Origin: Actinosynnema pretiosum
Lineage (GTDB): Bacteria > Actinomycetota > Actinomycetes > Mycobacteriales > Pseudonocardiaceae
Direction of reading: 5' to 3'
NCBI RefSeq assembly: GCF_024171695.1
Contig: NZ_JAMTCF010000014.1
Coordinates: 62,001-126,000, forward strand
DNA length: 64,000 nt
The notes below the pieces were generated by a model. That model ran no database searches and was not told where the DNA came from. It worked only from the letters and a program-made list of their open reading frames with translations. The translations under genes were made by a program, and so were the position numbers. This document shows, in pieces, positions 45,939 to 54,859 of this stretch (the stretch's first letter is position 1; each line of letters begins with the position of its first letter).

Positions 45939-47221
45939 GCCACCCACAATCCGCTGCTGGTCCGCTGGCGGATGGCCGCCAGGTACTGATTCTCGTACAG
46001 GGGGTTGTAGTTGGGCGTCTCGGCCAGCTTCAGGCGCACCGCCTCGGGTGAGCGGTAGGACTTCTGCTCGATCTGGCGCACGCCCCCGGATGCGCCACCG
46101 CCCATCCAGCCCTTCTCCAGGGCGTCGCGGGCGGCCACGACGATGTCCTTCTTGACCAGCTTGAAGCGGTACCGGTCGCCGTAGGTGCGCTCCGTCTTCA
46201 GGATTCCGTACTTCTCCACCAGCACGTAGTCCCGCCCGATCGGCGTGACCCCGTTGCCCCCTGCCTCACCGGTGTTGATCAGCTTGGTCAGGAACGCCGC
46301 TGGCGAGTAGAGGTTCCAGTCGCTGTAGCGCACCCCGTACTGCATGGAGGCGACCATCAGCTTGACCTGGTCGGAGATGCCCGCCAGCTCGGGGTTGGCC
46401 TGGCCGAGGTTCAGACCGTGGAACTGGGGGGAGAACGCGAACGCCTTGCTCTGGCCGGTCGAGGTGTGCACGGAGATCGCGTCGAGCAACCCGATGGTGG
46501 CCGCCATCTTGACCAGGTGGGGCGGCGCCGCGGTGAGCCTTTCCAGGGGCAGGCCCTGCTCCTGGCCGACCTCCTCCATCAGGGCCAGCATGGAGTTGGT
46601 GTCGCGGTCGCCCAGCCCCGCCAGGGTCTGCTGCACGGCGTCGAGCTTGTGCGAGTAGAGGTACTCGTTGTAGAGCAGGGAGACGCCGAACTCGGGCACG
46701 TCCCTGCGGCGCGCCAGCCCGAAGGACACGGCCAGCGCGATAACCTCCACCACCTCGGCCTCGGCGAAGCCCATGGGGGTCAGGCGGTCGATGATCTGGC
46801 CGTCGTCCAGAGGCAGGCGGGAAAGCAGGTCCATCAGCGGCACGAGGGCCCGTTCGGCAGGCTCGGGGTAGCGCTGCTCGAATCGGCGGGCGGCGTACTC
46901 GTAGACCGCCTGCTCGGTGAAGATCCGCTCGACCACCGAGTCGATGCCCCCGTCCTCGCGCACGCTCGCATCCAGCAGCCCCGCCTCCTCCTGGGCGGCG
47001 AGAACGTCACGCCACTCGGGCCGGGGCAGGCCGCAGTCGCGGGCCAACTGCTCGACCCTGTTCCCAGGGACACGATCCTGACGGCGCAGGCGCAGCAGCA
47101 GGTCGATCTCCTGAGAGGTGCGCAGCGAGGCGTGGACGTAGGTCGCCTGACCATCCTGCTGGTACCTCGCGATGTGCTTGCCAATCGCGCTGAGCCAGCG
47201 CCCCCGCTTGTTTTCGTCCAT
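45935..47221 (-). CDS. Winged-helix-like multidomain protein, middle gene of a putative defence operon
   Basis: The 428-residue protein is read from ATG 47221 behind AGGGGTG. Residues 35-80 (EIDLLLRLRRQ, V-E-Q-L-A-R-D-C-G-L-P-R-P-E-W-R, AAQEEAGLLD) resemble a winged helix. A helical middle follows, then a C-terminal beta-containing domain (F-S-P-Q-F-H-G-L-N-L). The end carries LAETPNYNPLYENQYLA. The stop overlaps the nuclease start by four bases. A sensor or specificity role for the nuclease is plausible. I do not recognise the family. Confidence 0.65.
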   Translation of the reverse strand: MDENKRGRWLSAIGKHIARYQQDGQATYVHASLRTSQEIDLLLRLRRQDRVPGNRVEQLARDCGLPRPEWRDVLAAQEEAGLLDASVREDGGIDSVVERIFTEQAVYEYAARRFEQRYPEPAERALVPLMDLLSRLPLDDGQIIDRLTPMGFAEAEVVEVIALAVSFGLARRRDVPEFGVSLLYNEYLYSHKLDAVQQTLAGLGDRDTNSMLALMEEVGQEQGLPLERLTAAPPHLVKMAATIGLLDAISVHTSTGQSKAFAFSPQFHGLNLGQANPELAGISDQVKLMVASMQYGVRYSDWNLYSPAAFLTKLINTGEAGGNGVTPIGRDYVLVEKYGILKTERTYGDRYRFKLVKKDIVVAARDALEKGWMGGGASGGVRQIEQKSYRSPEAVRLKLAETPNYNPLYENQYLAAIRQRTSSGLWVA

Positions 47222-47360
47222 GCCCACCCCTGAACTCGATCGTCGTTGACGCCGGAGTATCCCGAGCCACACCCCTTCATCGGTGATGAAGGCGACCGTG
47301 TTGCCGAAACCTGGAAGGACACCACGTCCGTGTCGCTGTCCAGGTGTCCGGTATGGACGC

Positions 47361-48587
47361 TCAGGCGTCGACGCCCAGCCGCAGCGCGGGCACGCCGCGC
47401 AGTTCCGCCAGCGCGTGGGTGGCCGCGGACAGCGGGTGGCCGCGCAGCTGCTCGAAGGGCTTCAGCCCCCCGCCGGGGGTGGCGATGTCGGCGGCCCGTT
47501 CCAGGCGGCGCATCCCCGCCTCCCAGCCCAGCGGGTCGGGCGCGAACCGGTCCGGCACCTCGGTGAGCAGGTGGTCCCTGACGGCGGTGCCGGCCTGCCA
47601 CAGCGCCGCGCAGGCGTGGCCGAGGGTAGTGCGCTCCAGCACCGGGGAGAGGGCGGCCCGGATGCGCAGCCCCAGCCCGTCTGGCCACGGGGCGGGCAGC
47701 AGCGCATGGGCGTAGTCCAGGCACTCGTGCTCCAGCAGTTCCCGCATCGCCTCGCGGAAGGCTGGTGTGCCGTCGGCCTCGCGCAAGCGCGCGGTCAGCA
47801 GCCGCGCGGTGGTGGCCGCGGCATCGGCCAGGTCTCGACCGAAGGGCGCGTAGTGCTCGGCGAGCATCACGTCGTACACCTCCGGCCGTCCGCCCGCTCC
47901 TGGTGCGTGGAATGCCTTGAGGCTGCTGTCGGGGTGCACGCGCAGCAGCCCGTCCCGGCGCGCGAGGGACAGCCACAGCGGGGCCAGGGCGCTCGGCGCG
48001 ACTGGCATCGGCCAGCCCGCGGCGGGCAGCAGCCGGGAGGGCAGCGGGGTGCTGTGGCGCAGCATCCCCAGCACCAGCAGCTCGTACCGGATGTCCGCCG
48101 CGGGTATCGGCGCGTCGGGGGTGAACGTCAACGGGTAGTGACGGTGCAGCAGCGCGCGGTTCGGGTCCGCCGGGGGTGCCGCCGCGGTGGGTCCGGCGAG
48201 GTCGGGCAGGCGCTCCCGCACCCGCCGCACCAACTGCCCGAAGCGGGGGGCGCAGTCGCGACAGGTGACCGGGGTCCCGAGGACCGCCCGCTGGTAGGCC
48301 GTCCGGCTGGTGAGCACCAGAGGCCCGCTGCACTCGGCGCACCGGTGCTGCGGCGGGGCGGTGGCGCGGACGGCCAGCCCGGCGACGTGCTCGGGCTTGC
48401 CGGGGACCGGCAGGGCCAGCTCGCGTGCCCGGTGCAGCCACCGCACGCCCTCCAGCAGGCTCACCCCGCTTACCCGCCAGTAGGCGCGGCCGAACTCCGC
48501 TATCGGTCCCGGAACGTCCTCGTCCACGACGACGACCGGCTGCAAGCGGTGCTCCACCACGGCGGCAGGGGACTGGGCGAACGACAT
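47361..48587 (-). CDS. Zinc-ribbon hypothetical protein upstream of the nuclease pair
   Basis: The 408-residue protein starts at ATG 48587 behind GGAG. Near residues 81-112, C-A-E-C-S and V-T-C-R-D-C-A form a probable zinc ribbon. The rest is helical, with LLTARLREADGTPAFREAM and a conserved-looking ELLEHECLDYAHAL. There is no nuclease motif. It lies 139 bases upstream of the two coupled genes and 206 bases downstream of the Imm1 gene, all on one strand. It may belong to the nuclease operon or be independent. Confidence 0.65.
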   Translation of the reverse strand: MSFAQSPAAVVEHRLQPVVVVDEDVPGPIAEFGRAYWRVSGVSLLEGVRWLHRARELALPVPGKPEHVAGLAVRATAPPQHRCAECSGPLVLTSRTAYQRAVLGTPVTCRDCAPRFGQLVRRVRERLPDLAGPTAAAPPADPNRALLHRHYPLTFTPDAPIPAADIRYELLVLGMLRHSTPLPSRLLPAAGWPMPVAPSALAPLWLSLARRDGLLRVHPDSSLKAFHAPGAGGRPEVYDVMLAEHYAPFGRDLADAAATTARLLTARLREADGTPAFREAMRELLEHECLDYAHALLPAPWPDGLGLRIRAALSPVLERTTLGHACAALWQAGTAVRDHLLTEVPDRFAPDPLGWEAGMRRLERAADIATPGGGLKPFEQLRGHPLSAATHALAELRGVPALRLGVDA

Positions 48588-48793
48588 GGGCGCTCCAGGG
48601 AGATCGCGGGCGCCGCTTCAACCGGTCGGCACCTCGGACGAGGTGAGATCACACCCCATCGGGGCCCGGCCGCCAACCGGACACGCCCACACCACCCCGA
48701 TCAGGCCCCTCGGGATGCGCTGTTGCGGGCATTCACCGACGACCAAGCGGAAGCCAGGAACCCGCACTTCCATCCGCTGCCGACCCGGAATGG

Positions 48794-49246
48794 TCAGACG
48801 ACCTCGGCCTGCTGCCAGCCCAGGCAGGACGGGCGCTCGCCATCGGTCAGGAACTCCCGCACCGCCCGTTCGACCTGCTCCACGGGCAGCAGGCTGGAGG
48901 GTCGGTAGCCTGCGCCGCCGTGCGGGTCGTAGACCAGGGGGGGCGCGCCGGGTTCCGGCGGGGTGGCGGCCAAGCTGTCCCAGGCCCCACCGTCGGACCG
49001 GTAGTCGTGGAAGGACACCGCGCCCACCCCCAGGGTGGGGTCGACGGAGACGACCAGGCGGGTGCTCGGGTCCGAGTGGCGGTCCACGGGCTGCTCGGCG
49101 AGGTAGAGCTGGGCGCCCCGGTGCGGGAGGCCCTCGCGCACGAGGTCGTCGACGAGCGCGTCGACCTGGTGCGGGGTGCGGGCGTAGTGCCAGCGGTTGT
49201 CCAGCAGCGCCGAGACCACGGTGGCCACCGCGTGATGCGTCGTCAT
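48794..49246 (-). CDS. Imm1-family immunity protein for the second deaminase
   Basis: The 150-residue protein has an N-terminal helix (VDALVDDLVREG), a beta region with LVVSVDPTLGVGAVSFHD, and the terminal E-R-P-S-x-x-x-W motif shared with the immunity protein at 9267. It begins 36 bases after the deaminase stop on the same strand. Identity with the first copy looks low, so each protein probably protects only against its own toxin. Specificity is inferred. Confidence 0.75.
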   Translation of the reverse strand: MTTHHAVATVVSALLDNRWHYARTPHQVDALVDDLVREGLPHRGAQLYLAEQPVDRHSDPSTRLVVSVDPTLGVGAVSFHDYRSDGGAWDSLAATPPEPGAPPLVYDPHGGAGYRPSSLLPVEQVERAVREFLTDGERPSCLGWQQAEVV

Positions 49247-49282
49247 GTCCCGGTTCCTTCCCGGTCGTGTTCCGGCTGCCGG

Positions 49283-50137
49283 TCAGGGGGTGGCGGCGCC
49301 GTCGATGACCACCGGCGTGGTGTTGCCGCGCTCCCACACGACCAGCGTCGACCCTAGCGGCAGCAGGGCCCGCACGGCGCGCCAACAGCCGTCGGGCCCG
49401 TCGCACAGTTCGTTATTTATTAACAAAACGCCGTAGGTCAGGCCGGTCTCGGCCATCAGCGTGGCCGCTTTGACCTCCACGTGGTCGACGACCCTGGTGC
49501 GGGTGGCGGTCTGCGGCGGCCACGGGTAGTGCCCGGTGGTGCGCAGCACCAGGTCGGCGCGCTCCATCCGGTCGCGTTCGGCCCGCTCCTCCGCCGTCTC
49601 GGCCGCGCGTCGCGCCGCGCGCTGTCGCGGGGTGGGGGCGGGCAGGCGGAAGCCGCCGCTGGTCAGGTAGAGCCCGTCGCCGCCGGTGGTGTGCAGCAGC
49701 CCGGTGGTGGCCCCGGCACCGCCGGGCCGGTCGGCGAGCAGCGCCTGCTGACGCGCGGCCCACCGCGGGTCGCGGCCGCGCGCCATGAGGTCGGCGGGGA
49801 GGGTGGTCGGGTGGGGCGGGGCTGGCGCGGCCGCAGGGGCGCCGGGCGTGGTCGGGCCGGTGCCGATGGGTGTGCGTTCGCGCTCGATGATCGCGGCGAG
49901 GGCCGCGCTCAGCGCGCCGCAGTTGGCGAGCGTGGCGGCGAATGCCTCCTCCAGCGCCGGGTGCAGGCCCTCCAGCAGCGCTGTGGCCTCGGGATCGACG
50001 CTGCCGTCCAGGGCGTGCCGCAGCAGTTCGGCTGCTTCCTCCCACCACTGCGTCGCCCTGTGCAGGTGGGCTCCGAGCTCGACTAGGTCCACCAGGACCT
50101 GGTCGAGTTCGGCGTGGACGTTCCCGATCGAGACCAC
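49283..50137 (-). CDS. Second DddA-like (SCP1.201-type) DNA deaminase toxin
   Basis: The 284-residue product is read from GTG 50137 (a start at 50227 is possible). Residues 5-90 form a WXG100-like helical region with W31-W32. A Pro/Ala linker and an Arg-rich region (RQRAARRAAETAEERAERDR) follow. The deaminase core has H219-V-E221 and N-N-E-L-C245...C251-W-R-A-V, the H-x-E and C-x(n)-C zinc ligands of SCP1.201-type deaminases. The codons for V-L-L-I-N are unusually AT-rich and include TTA. An Imm1 gene follows. Export and dsDNA C-to-U activity are inferred. Confidence 0.8.
   Translation of the reverse strand: MVSIGNVHAELDQVLVDLVELGAHLHRATQWWEEAAELLRHALDGSVDPEATALLEGLHPALEEAFAATLANCGALSAALAAIIERERTPIGTGPTTPGAPAAAPAPPHPTTLPADLMARGRDPRWAARQQALLADRPGGAGATTGLLHTTGGDGLYLTSGGFRLPAPTPRQRAARRAAETAEERAERDRMERADLVLRTTGHYPWPPQTATRTRVVDHVEVKAATLMAETGLTYGVLLINNELCDGPDGCWRAVRALLPLGSTLVVWERGNTTPVVIDGAATP
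49409..49431 (-). other. AT-rich rare-codon cluster at the deaminase catalytic motif
   Basis: Inside the toxin gene the codons GTT TTG TTA ATA AAT encode V-L-L-I-N just before the zinc-binding Cys. These are the only AT-ending codons in a run for hundreds of bases. TTA is a rare codon that in Streptomyces needs the developmentally controlled bldA tRNA. Confidence 0.85.
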
Positions 50138-50264
50138 CGGCGCCGCGTCCCCCTTGCTCGTCGTTGCCGTTCCGAGGTGCAGCCTGCCTGGCTCAACGAC
50201 GCAAGGTCTGCCACCCTGGGTTGCCACGACGGGGTGACAGAAATGCCCAGCACATCAGGACTGG

Positions 50265-51212
50265 TTACCCGCGATCGAGCTGCATCGTCCAGGTCTTGCG
50301 GCGGTGGTCGGAGTCGAATGGCCGGTCGTCGGGCGGGATCTCCACACGCACCGAGCCGGGCACTACCCCACCGCGCCAGGCCGTGTTGTGCAGCGCCCAG
50401 TCGATCAGCAACGGACCGCCTTTGTCTATGCCGATGTTGACGGTGGCTCGGAGCGCGGCTTCGGCGTGCGAGCCGGTGACGCCGGCGGCTTCCTCGGCGG
50501 CGTAGAAACCCGCTTCCGACTCCTCTCGGTAGCCGTCGCAGCCACCGCGCCAGGCACCGATCAAGCAGTCCAGGGCATCGGTGTGCGCCTGCCACCGGCC
50601 GTCGACGAATTTTCCCTTGTGGTGACGGTGTCTGACGCCCTCGGCGTACCAGTCCCGCTGGGGCAGGTGGGGGCCGGACGCGGTCTCGTTGTTGTCCCCC
50701 ACCAGCATCCGCGGCGTCGCGGAGGTCCCGGCACCCGAGAGGTACCGGGCACGCTCCAACCGGGCCGAGCCGGACCAGAACGGCCAGTGGTCGAGCATGA
50801 TCTCGAAATCCGTGCCACGCTGGCCGTACACGTGCAGGCGTGCGAGGTTGCGCTTGTCCAGCGGCACCGACTCGTGGGTGTCGCCCCAATAGTCCAGGAC
50901 CAGCTCGGTCGCGTCGTAGAACAGCACCGGCCCGAACGGCCCGATGCTCAGAGAGCCAGCCAGGCCGACATAGCGACGCCCCAGGGTGGTGCTCAGCACC
51001 TCGGCTGCGTGGTTGAGCGCGTGCCGCCCATGGGTGTGGTACTCCTTCGCCTCATTGAGCGCGATCAGGTGCGGAGGCTGATCCGCGGCGGTGGTGAACA
51101 GTCGGCGCAGACGGCTGAAGTCGTACCAACGGGCCTGGCACGCATCGCCGTCATCAGCTCCCCTGACCAGCGCCCCGTTTTCGAGATTTATCAGTGCGCA
51201 ATACAAATCCAC
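50265..51212 (-). CDS. Endonuclease/exonuclease/phosphatase (DNase I-like) family protein
   Basis: The 315-residue protein starts at GTG 51212 behind AAGGGG. EEP-fold signatures are in order: L-N53-E54 in the first strand, D141-H142-W, G172-D173-N174-N175 and a terminal S301-D302-H303. These residues bind metal and catalyse phosphodiester hydrolysis in the family. There is no signal peptide, so it is probably cytosolic. It lies 127 bases upstream of the second deaminase on the same strand. DNA nuclease activity is the most likely role, but a phosphatase cannot be excluded. Confidence 0.75.
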   Translation of the reverse strand: MDLYCALINLENGALVRGADDGDACQARWYDFSRLRRLFTTAADQPPHLIALNEAKEYHTHGRHALNHAAEVLSTTLGRRYVGLAGSLSIGPFGPVLFYDATELVLDYWGDTHESVPLDKRNLARLHVYGQRGTDFEIMLDHWPFWSGSARLERARYLSGAGTSATPRMLVGDNNETASGPHLPQRDWYAEGVRHRHHKGKFVDGRWQAHTDALDCLIGAWRGGCDGYREESEAGFYAAEEAAGVTGSHAEAALRATVNIGIDKGGPLLIDWALHNTAWRGGVVPGSVRVEIPPDDRPFDSDHRRKTWTMQLDRG

Positions 51213-51300
51213 GAGCTGCCCCTTGCCTGTACGGCCTTGTGGCGACGACTATCCAACAGGTCCCAGGAAAGTCTGGGGTATTTCCGATCCGGAGGGCTCG

Positions 51301-51957
51301 ATGATAAGCGCGCTGGAAATGCGCACAGACCAGGTCCGCGACGCCGCCTACTGCCTGCACACGCCCAGCGGGGTGGTAGTGACCTGGGCCGGGGAAACGT
51401 CCACGACCGGCTGGTACGCCAGCCTGGAGGCGGTCGACGCCCTGCACGGGCAAGCCGGTGCCACTCAGGCGCGTACCGGCCGGCACCACCTCACCGACAT
51501 CGCGGGCACGGGCGAGGCCGCCCCTAGGCTTGGGCAGGCGCGTCTGCTGCTGCGTCGTGGGCTGCCCGCGCTGCGGGCCGCGACCGCTGCGGCCACCACG
51601 GTCCTGGCAGCGGGAACCGCCGAGATGTTCGCACTACGACGCGCAGAGGACGTGTCGGGCCTGTCGGGTACCGGGCAGGTCGCCGTCGGGATACTACTGC
51701 CCGAAGGCCGGGTGCTGCTGACCTGGCGCTCCCCGCTGCCGACCCTGGTCGCCTACGACGGGGCGGAGGCCGTGGACGTCCTGCACGGCCACAACGGCCG
51801 CACCCGGCGGGTTCCACTCGACCTGGACGGCCTGGAGAGCGCAGTGGGGTTGCTGAGCGAACGGCTGGCCCCGGCATCGGCGACGGTCGTCGATGCCTTG
51901 CCCCTGCTCGACGACGCCGTCACGGACGTGCGCGCCAGCCACGTTTCGCAACAGTAA
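51301..51957 (+). CDS. Hypothetical protein with an internal duplication
   Basis: The 218-residue product starts at ATG 51301 with GGAGGG upstream. Two halves each contain a G-V-V-V-T-W or G-R-V-L-L-T-W strand, a Tyr-Ala/A-Y segment, and a V-D-x-L-H-G helix end, separated by about 120 residues. The next gene carries the same kind of module. It is divergent from the EEP gene. No function is recognised. Confidence 0.65.
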   Translation: MISALEMRTDQVRDAAYCLHTPSGVVVTWAGETSTTGWYASLEAVDALHGQAGATQARTGRHHLTDIAGTGEAAPRLGQARLLLRRGLPALRAATAAATTVLAAGTAEMFALRRAEDVSGLSGTGQVAVGILLPEGRVLLTWRSPLPTLVAYDGAEAVDVLHGHNGRTRRVPLDLDGLESAVGLLSERLAPASATVVDALPLLDDAVTDVRASHVSQQ

Positions 51958-52016
51958 GCGCCGCTGGTCGTGCGGGTCGTGCCCGACGACGCGGCGTGTT
52001 CCCTAGGCTCACCGGC

Positions 52017-52919
52017 ATGCGACCTGGCGGCACGCCGTTTATGACCCTGATGATGTCCGCGTTCCGGCAACCGACGCAGGTACCGATCGCCTACGGCGTG
52101 GAGACCGGGTACGGAGTGGTGCTCACCTGGGGAAAACAGGACAAGCCGCAAGGGCAGGCCTACTACCCCAACCGGGATGCCGTCACCGCGATGTACGACG
52201 GCATGATCATCCCCGTGGAGGGGGTTCCCGGCGACCAGCGCGTTTTCGATCTGGTCGACTCCAGACACCTCGGCCTCCTGTACGGGCGCGAGCTGGCTGG
52301 CAGCCTGATGTGCTCGGTGACCACCCCACAGGACACCCGACTCAGAAGGGATGCCTCCGCTGCTCTCTCCTGTGCCCTGCCGAGCCTGCACCTGACTGCG
52401 GACGAAGCCCGCCAGGCCATGAAAGAGAACACAGGGCGCGTCTTCCCGCTCGTGGAGCCCACCGGGCTGCTCAGGGCCTGCGTCCTCGAGGTGCCCAGTG
52501 GGGCTGTGTTGTTGTCCTATACCGAGGTGCCGGGCGCGTTGTTCGCTTTCAACGACCTAGAGCAAATGGTGGAGCGCCACCACGGCTACCTGCAGGTCAC
52601 CAACGAGGGTGAGACCGCAGACCTACGCGACTGGATGGACGAGCGCCTGCTGCCGCTGCTCGATCCCGAACGGCCGCTTCCGCCGCTGCGCGCCGCCGTC
52701 CGTGAGGCCGCCTACAGCATGGGAGAGGACCTGGACGAGGTGTTGTCCAGCGCCGGGCGGGAGCTGCCGATCGCGCGGGAACGCCTACGGCAACAGCAGG
52801 AGGCGGTTGACAGCGCCGACCACGAGGACGCACGCGGCATTGCCCAGCTGGGTGTCTTCGTCGCGCAGCACAGGGTGCGAGTGTTCGAGGCCGCGCAACC
52901 GCGTCGTCCCCGCGACTAG
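52017..52919 (+). CDS. Hypothetical protein related to the preceding gene
   Basis: This product of about 300 residues has an uncertain start (51996, 52017 and 52041 are all possible). It repeats the module seen upstream: G-Y-G-V-V-L-T-W near the N-terminus and P-S-G-A-V-L-L-S-Y plus F-N-D-L-E-Q-M-V-E-R-H-H-G in the middle. The C-terminus is a charged helical tail ending in PRRPRD. It is probably cotranscribed with the gene at 51301, as the gap is 59 bases. The role is unknown. Confidence 0.6.
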   Translation: MRPGGTPFMTLMMSAFRQPTQVPIAYGVETGYGVVLTWGKQDKPQGQAYYPNRDAVTAMYDGMIIPVEGVPGDQRVFDLVDSRHLGLLYGRELAGSLMCSVTTPQDTRLRRDASAALSCALPSLHLTADEARQAMKENTGRVFPLVEPTGLLRACVLEVPSGAVLLSYTEVPGALFAFNDLEQMVERHHGYLQVTNEGETADLRDWMDERLLPLLDPERPLPPLRAAVREAAYSMGEDLDEVLSSAGRELPIARERLRQQQEAVDSADHEDARGIAQLGVFVAQHRVRVFEAAQPRRPRD

Positions 52920-53308
52920 TCAGCATTTCCGGGGGCGCTCGAAGGTTGGCTGTCGACATCGTGACCAGTGCGCTCCGAGCGGCAGCCTGCTACCTCGTCG
53001 AGAGGGAGGTTCGACACCGTCATGGGTATCGGTGGACAGGGATTGAGGCGGTATGCGAGGCCGTGCCAATGCCTGCGGGGTCAGTCGATTCTGTTGCGCG
53101 GACAGACCCGATGTGCCCTGTTCCTCCGCTGTGCAAACACTGGGCTGTGCCATCATCGGGTTCTGCGCCATCGCCTGAGCGACGGCCCCCAGGAGGTGCC
53201 GGCTGTGTGCCCGTATGCGTGGTCGCACGCGCAGTGCCGCAGTGATCGCCCGTCACGTCGGCAAGCACGACCGACCGGGTAGCCAGCCCGGCGGGCGCGG
53301 CGATGTGG
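52920..53308. other. Region without a supported gene
   Basis: About 390 bases lie between convergent genes. Short frames on both strands lack ribosome-binding sites. One plus-strand frame, beginning near TTG 52946, starts protein-like (VDIVTSALRAAACYLVEREV) but soon loses coding character. Confidence 0.4.
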
Positions 53309-53755
53309 TCACTTCGTCGTTGGCGGCCTCCGATTCCAGAGCCGGTACTGCACAATGCGGCCAACCAAAATCGTGTGGGGAACGGTGAACATCACCGTGA
53401 AATGCATAGCGGTCGCCTGATCCACCATGTTGTCGTCGTACCCGAACGCCAGGAAGGTCATCGTGAAGGTAGGCAGCACTGGGACCACGGTGAACCGCAG
53501 AGGCATCCTGACTCGGCCGTGCTCCGTGTGCCATTGCCACAACCAGCCGGCTCGCACCCCCAATCCGGACAGTTGGGCAGGCACGGCCAGCGCGGCGCAC
53601 ATGCCTTGGGTAGTCCAAGGCCCGCCCGCGGCGAGAACCTGTTGGGGCAGCACCCCCAGGAAAATGGCCTCAAGGAGGAGGACTATGACCAGTAACCCCA
53701 GGATTTCCCATCCGCTGGGAAGGGCTTCAGTCCGAAGGTCGCAGGGGTCGCTCAC
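53309..53755 (-). CDS. Small integral membrane protein
   Basis: The 148-residue product is read from GTG 53755. Three or four hydrophobic segments are visible: ILGLLVIVLLLEAIFLGVL, MCAALAVPAQLSGLGV, VVPVLPTFTMTFLAFGY and FTVMFTVPHTILVGRIV. A charged C-terminus with RLWNRRPP follows. It has no recognised transporter motif and stands alone. The interval 53756-53896 is featureless. Confidence 0.65.
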   Translation of the reverse strand: MSDPCDLRTEALPSGWEILGLLVIVLLLEAIFLGVLPQQVLAAGGPWTTQGMCAALAVPAQLSGLGVRAGWLWQWHTEHGRVRMPLRFTVVPVLPTFTMTFLAFGYDDNMVDQATAMHFTVMFTVPHTILVGRIVQYRLWNRRPPTTK

Positions 53756-53896
53756 ATCCGCCTTGTCGACCTGCGCCCGCTGGGACTGAAGCTGACCGCC
53801 CCGGACGGGTGAGGGTTTACATGCAGAAGAATGGTTTCGGGTGGTCTAGGCGATCCCGCCTGCGTGCTTTCCTGTCTGGTGCAGGGTCTCTCGGTC

Positions 53897-54575
53897 TTAC
53901 GTCTTCGAGTTCGTCAGATGTTTTCCCAGGTAACCCACATAGATCTTGGTGCGCGTGGGCGCGGTGTCGTCGGGCAGGTGAAGGCGTGGATGCGCTCCCC
54001 GGTCGCCGATGCGCACGTGTTCCAGCGTCAACGCCACCTTCTGCGCGTCAACCTCTCCGGGGGCTGGGAACAGGCGCCCGGTGCGCCAGGTGGGGTTGTC
54101 GAGCACGGTGCGGGACTCGGTGGGGGCGTGGATCGTGCGGGGGTAGCAGCGCCCCGGCCACCGTTCGGGTCGGTCGAGGTAGGTGTGGAGGTTCACCGGC
54201 GCCTGCTCGTCGGCGGCGGACTTGAGCCCGGCGTGGTCGTACAGCGCCACCAGCACGGTCAAGGCACGTCTGAGCCACGGTGACGGCGCTGCCAGCGTGG
54301 CGGTGCCCTCCTCCAGCAGGGGGACAGCCATACCCGGTCGGCCAGCCGCTCGCGCCCCTCGCGCAGCAGGTCCCGCCAGGTGGTGAACACCGGCTCGGGC
54401 TCCGGGCCCTGCGACGGAGTGGCGGTGTCGCCACACTCGTGCGCCCGCGCGGTCAGGCAGTCGATCCGGTGCAGCACGGCGTCGAGTTCGGCGTTCAAGG
54501 CGGCGATGTGAGCGTGGGCGGCGTCGCGTTCGACCTCCGCCTGCTCGGCGCGCTCCCGTAAGAGCAGGCGTTCCT
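53897..54575 (-). pseudogene. Remnant of the coiled-coil protein family, C-terminal third
   Basis: From about 54575 the minus strand reads ERAEQAEVERDAAHAHI and PVFTTWRDLLREGRERL, matching the coiled coil and linker of the 617-aa protein at 13459. A frameshift near 54335 follows. The rest (VALYDHAGLKS, NLHTYLDRPE, EHVRIGDRGAHPRLHL, VGYLGKHL) matches that protein's C-terminal domain to the end. The first 380 residues are absent. The 5' end joins a transposase fragment. Confidence 0.75.
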
Positions 54576-54859
54576 CGCAAGGCCGTGACCTCTGAAGGGC
54601 GGAGATCCCCGGCCAGGGCGGCGAGCAGGTCCACCGCTCCACGGACGCAGCGCCAGGCGGTGCTGCGGGAGACGCCGAACCCGACAGAGAGACGGGCACA
54701 GGTGTCGCCATTGCACAGATGGGCGAGCACGAGCAGCGCTTGGCGACCGGGGTCCAGGCGACGCAACCGGGACCGGCGCCGTGCCTGCTCCGCGGATGAG
54801 ATCGGCCAGGCGGACAAGGTGTGGTTGGACAGTGCAATCGCGGCAGGGCGGGACAGCAC
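54576..54859 (-). mobile_element. 5' fragment of a DDE transposase (HTH part only)
   Basis: About 90 codons read RLRRLDPGRQALLVLAHLCN, GDTCARLSVGFGVSRSTAWR and a VDLLAALAGDL helix. This is the N-terminal helix-turn-helix part of IS5-type DDE_Tnp_4 transposases, with no catalytic domain. It ends abruptly at the join to the coiled-coil remnant. No inverted repeats were found. The bases 54860-55193 are increasingly AT-rich and contain no gene I can support. Confidence 0.65.
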
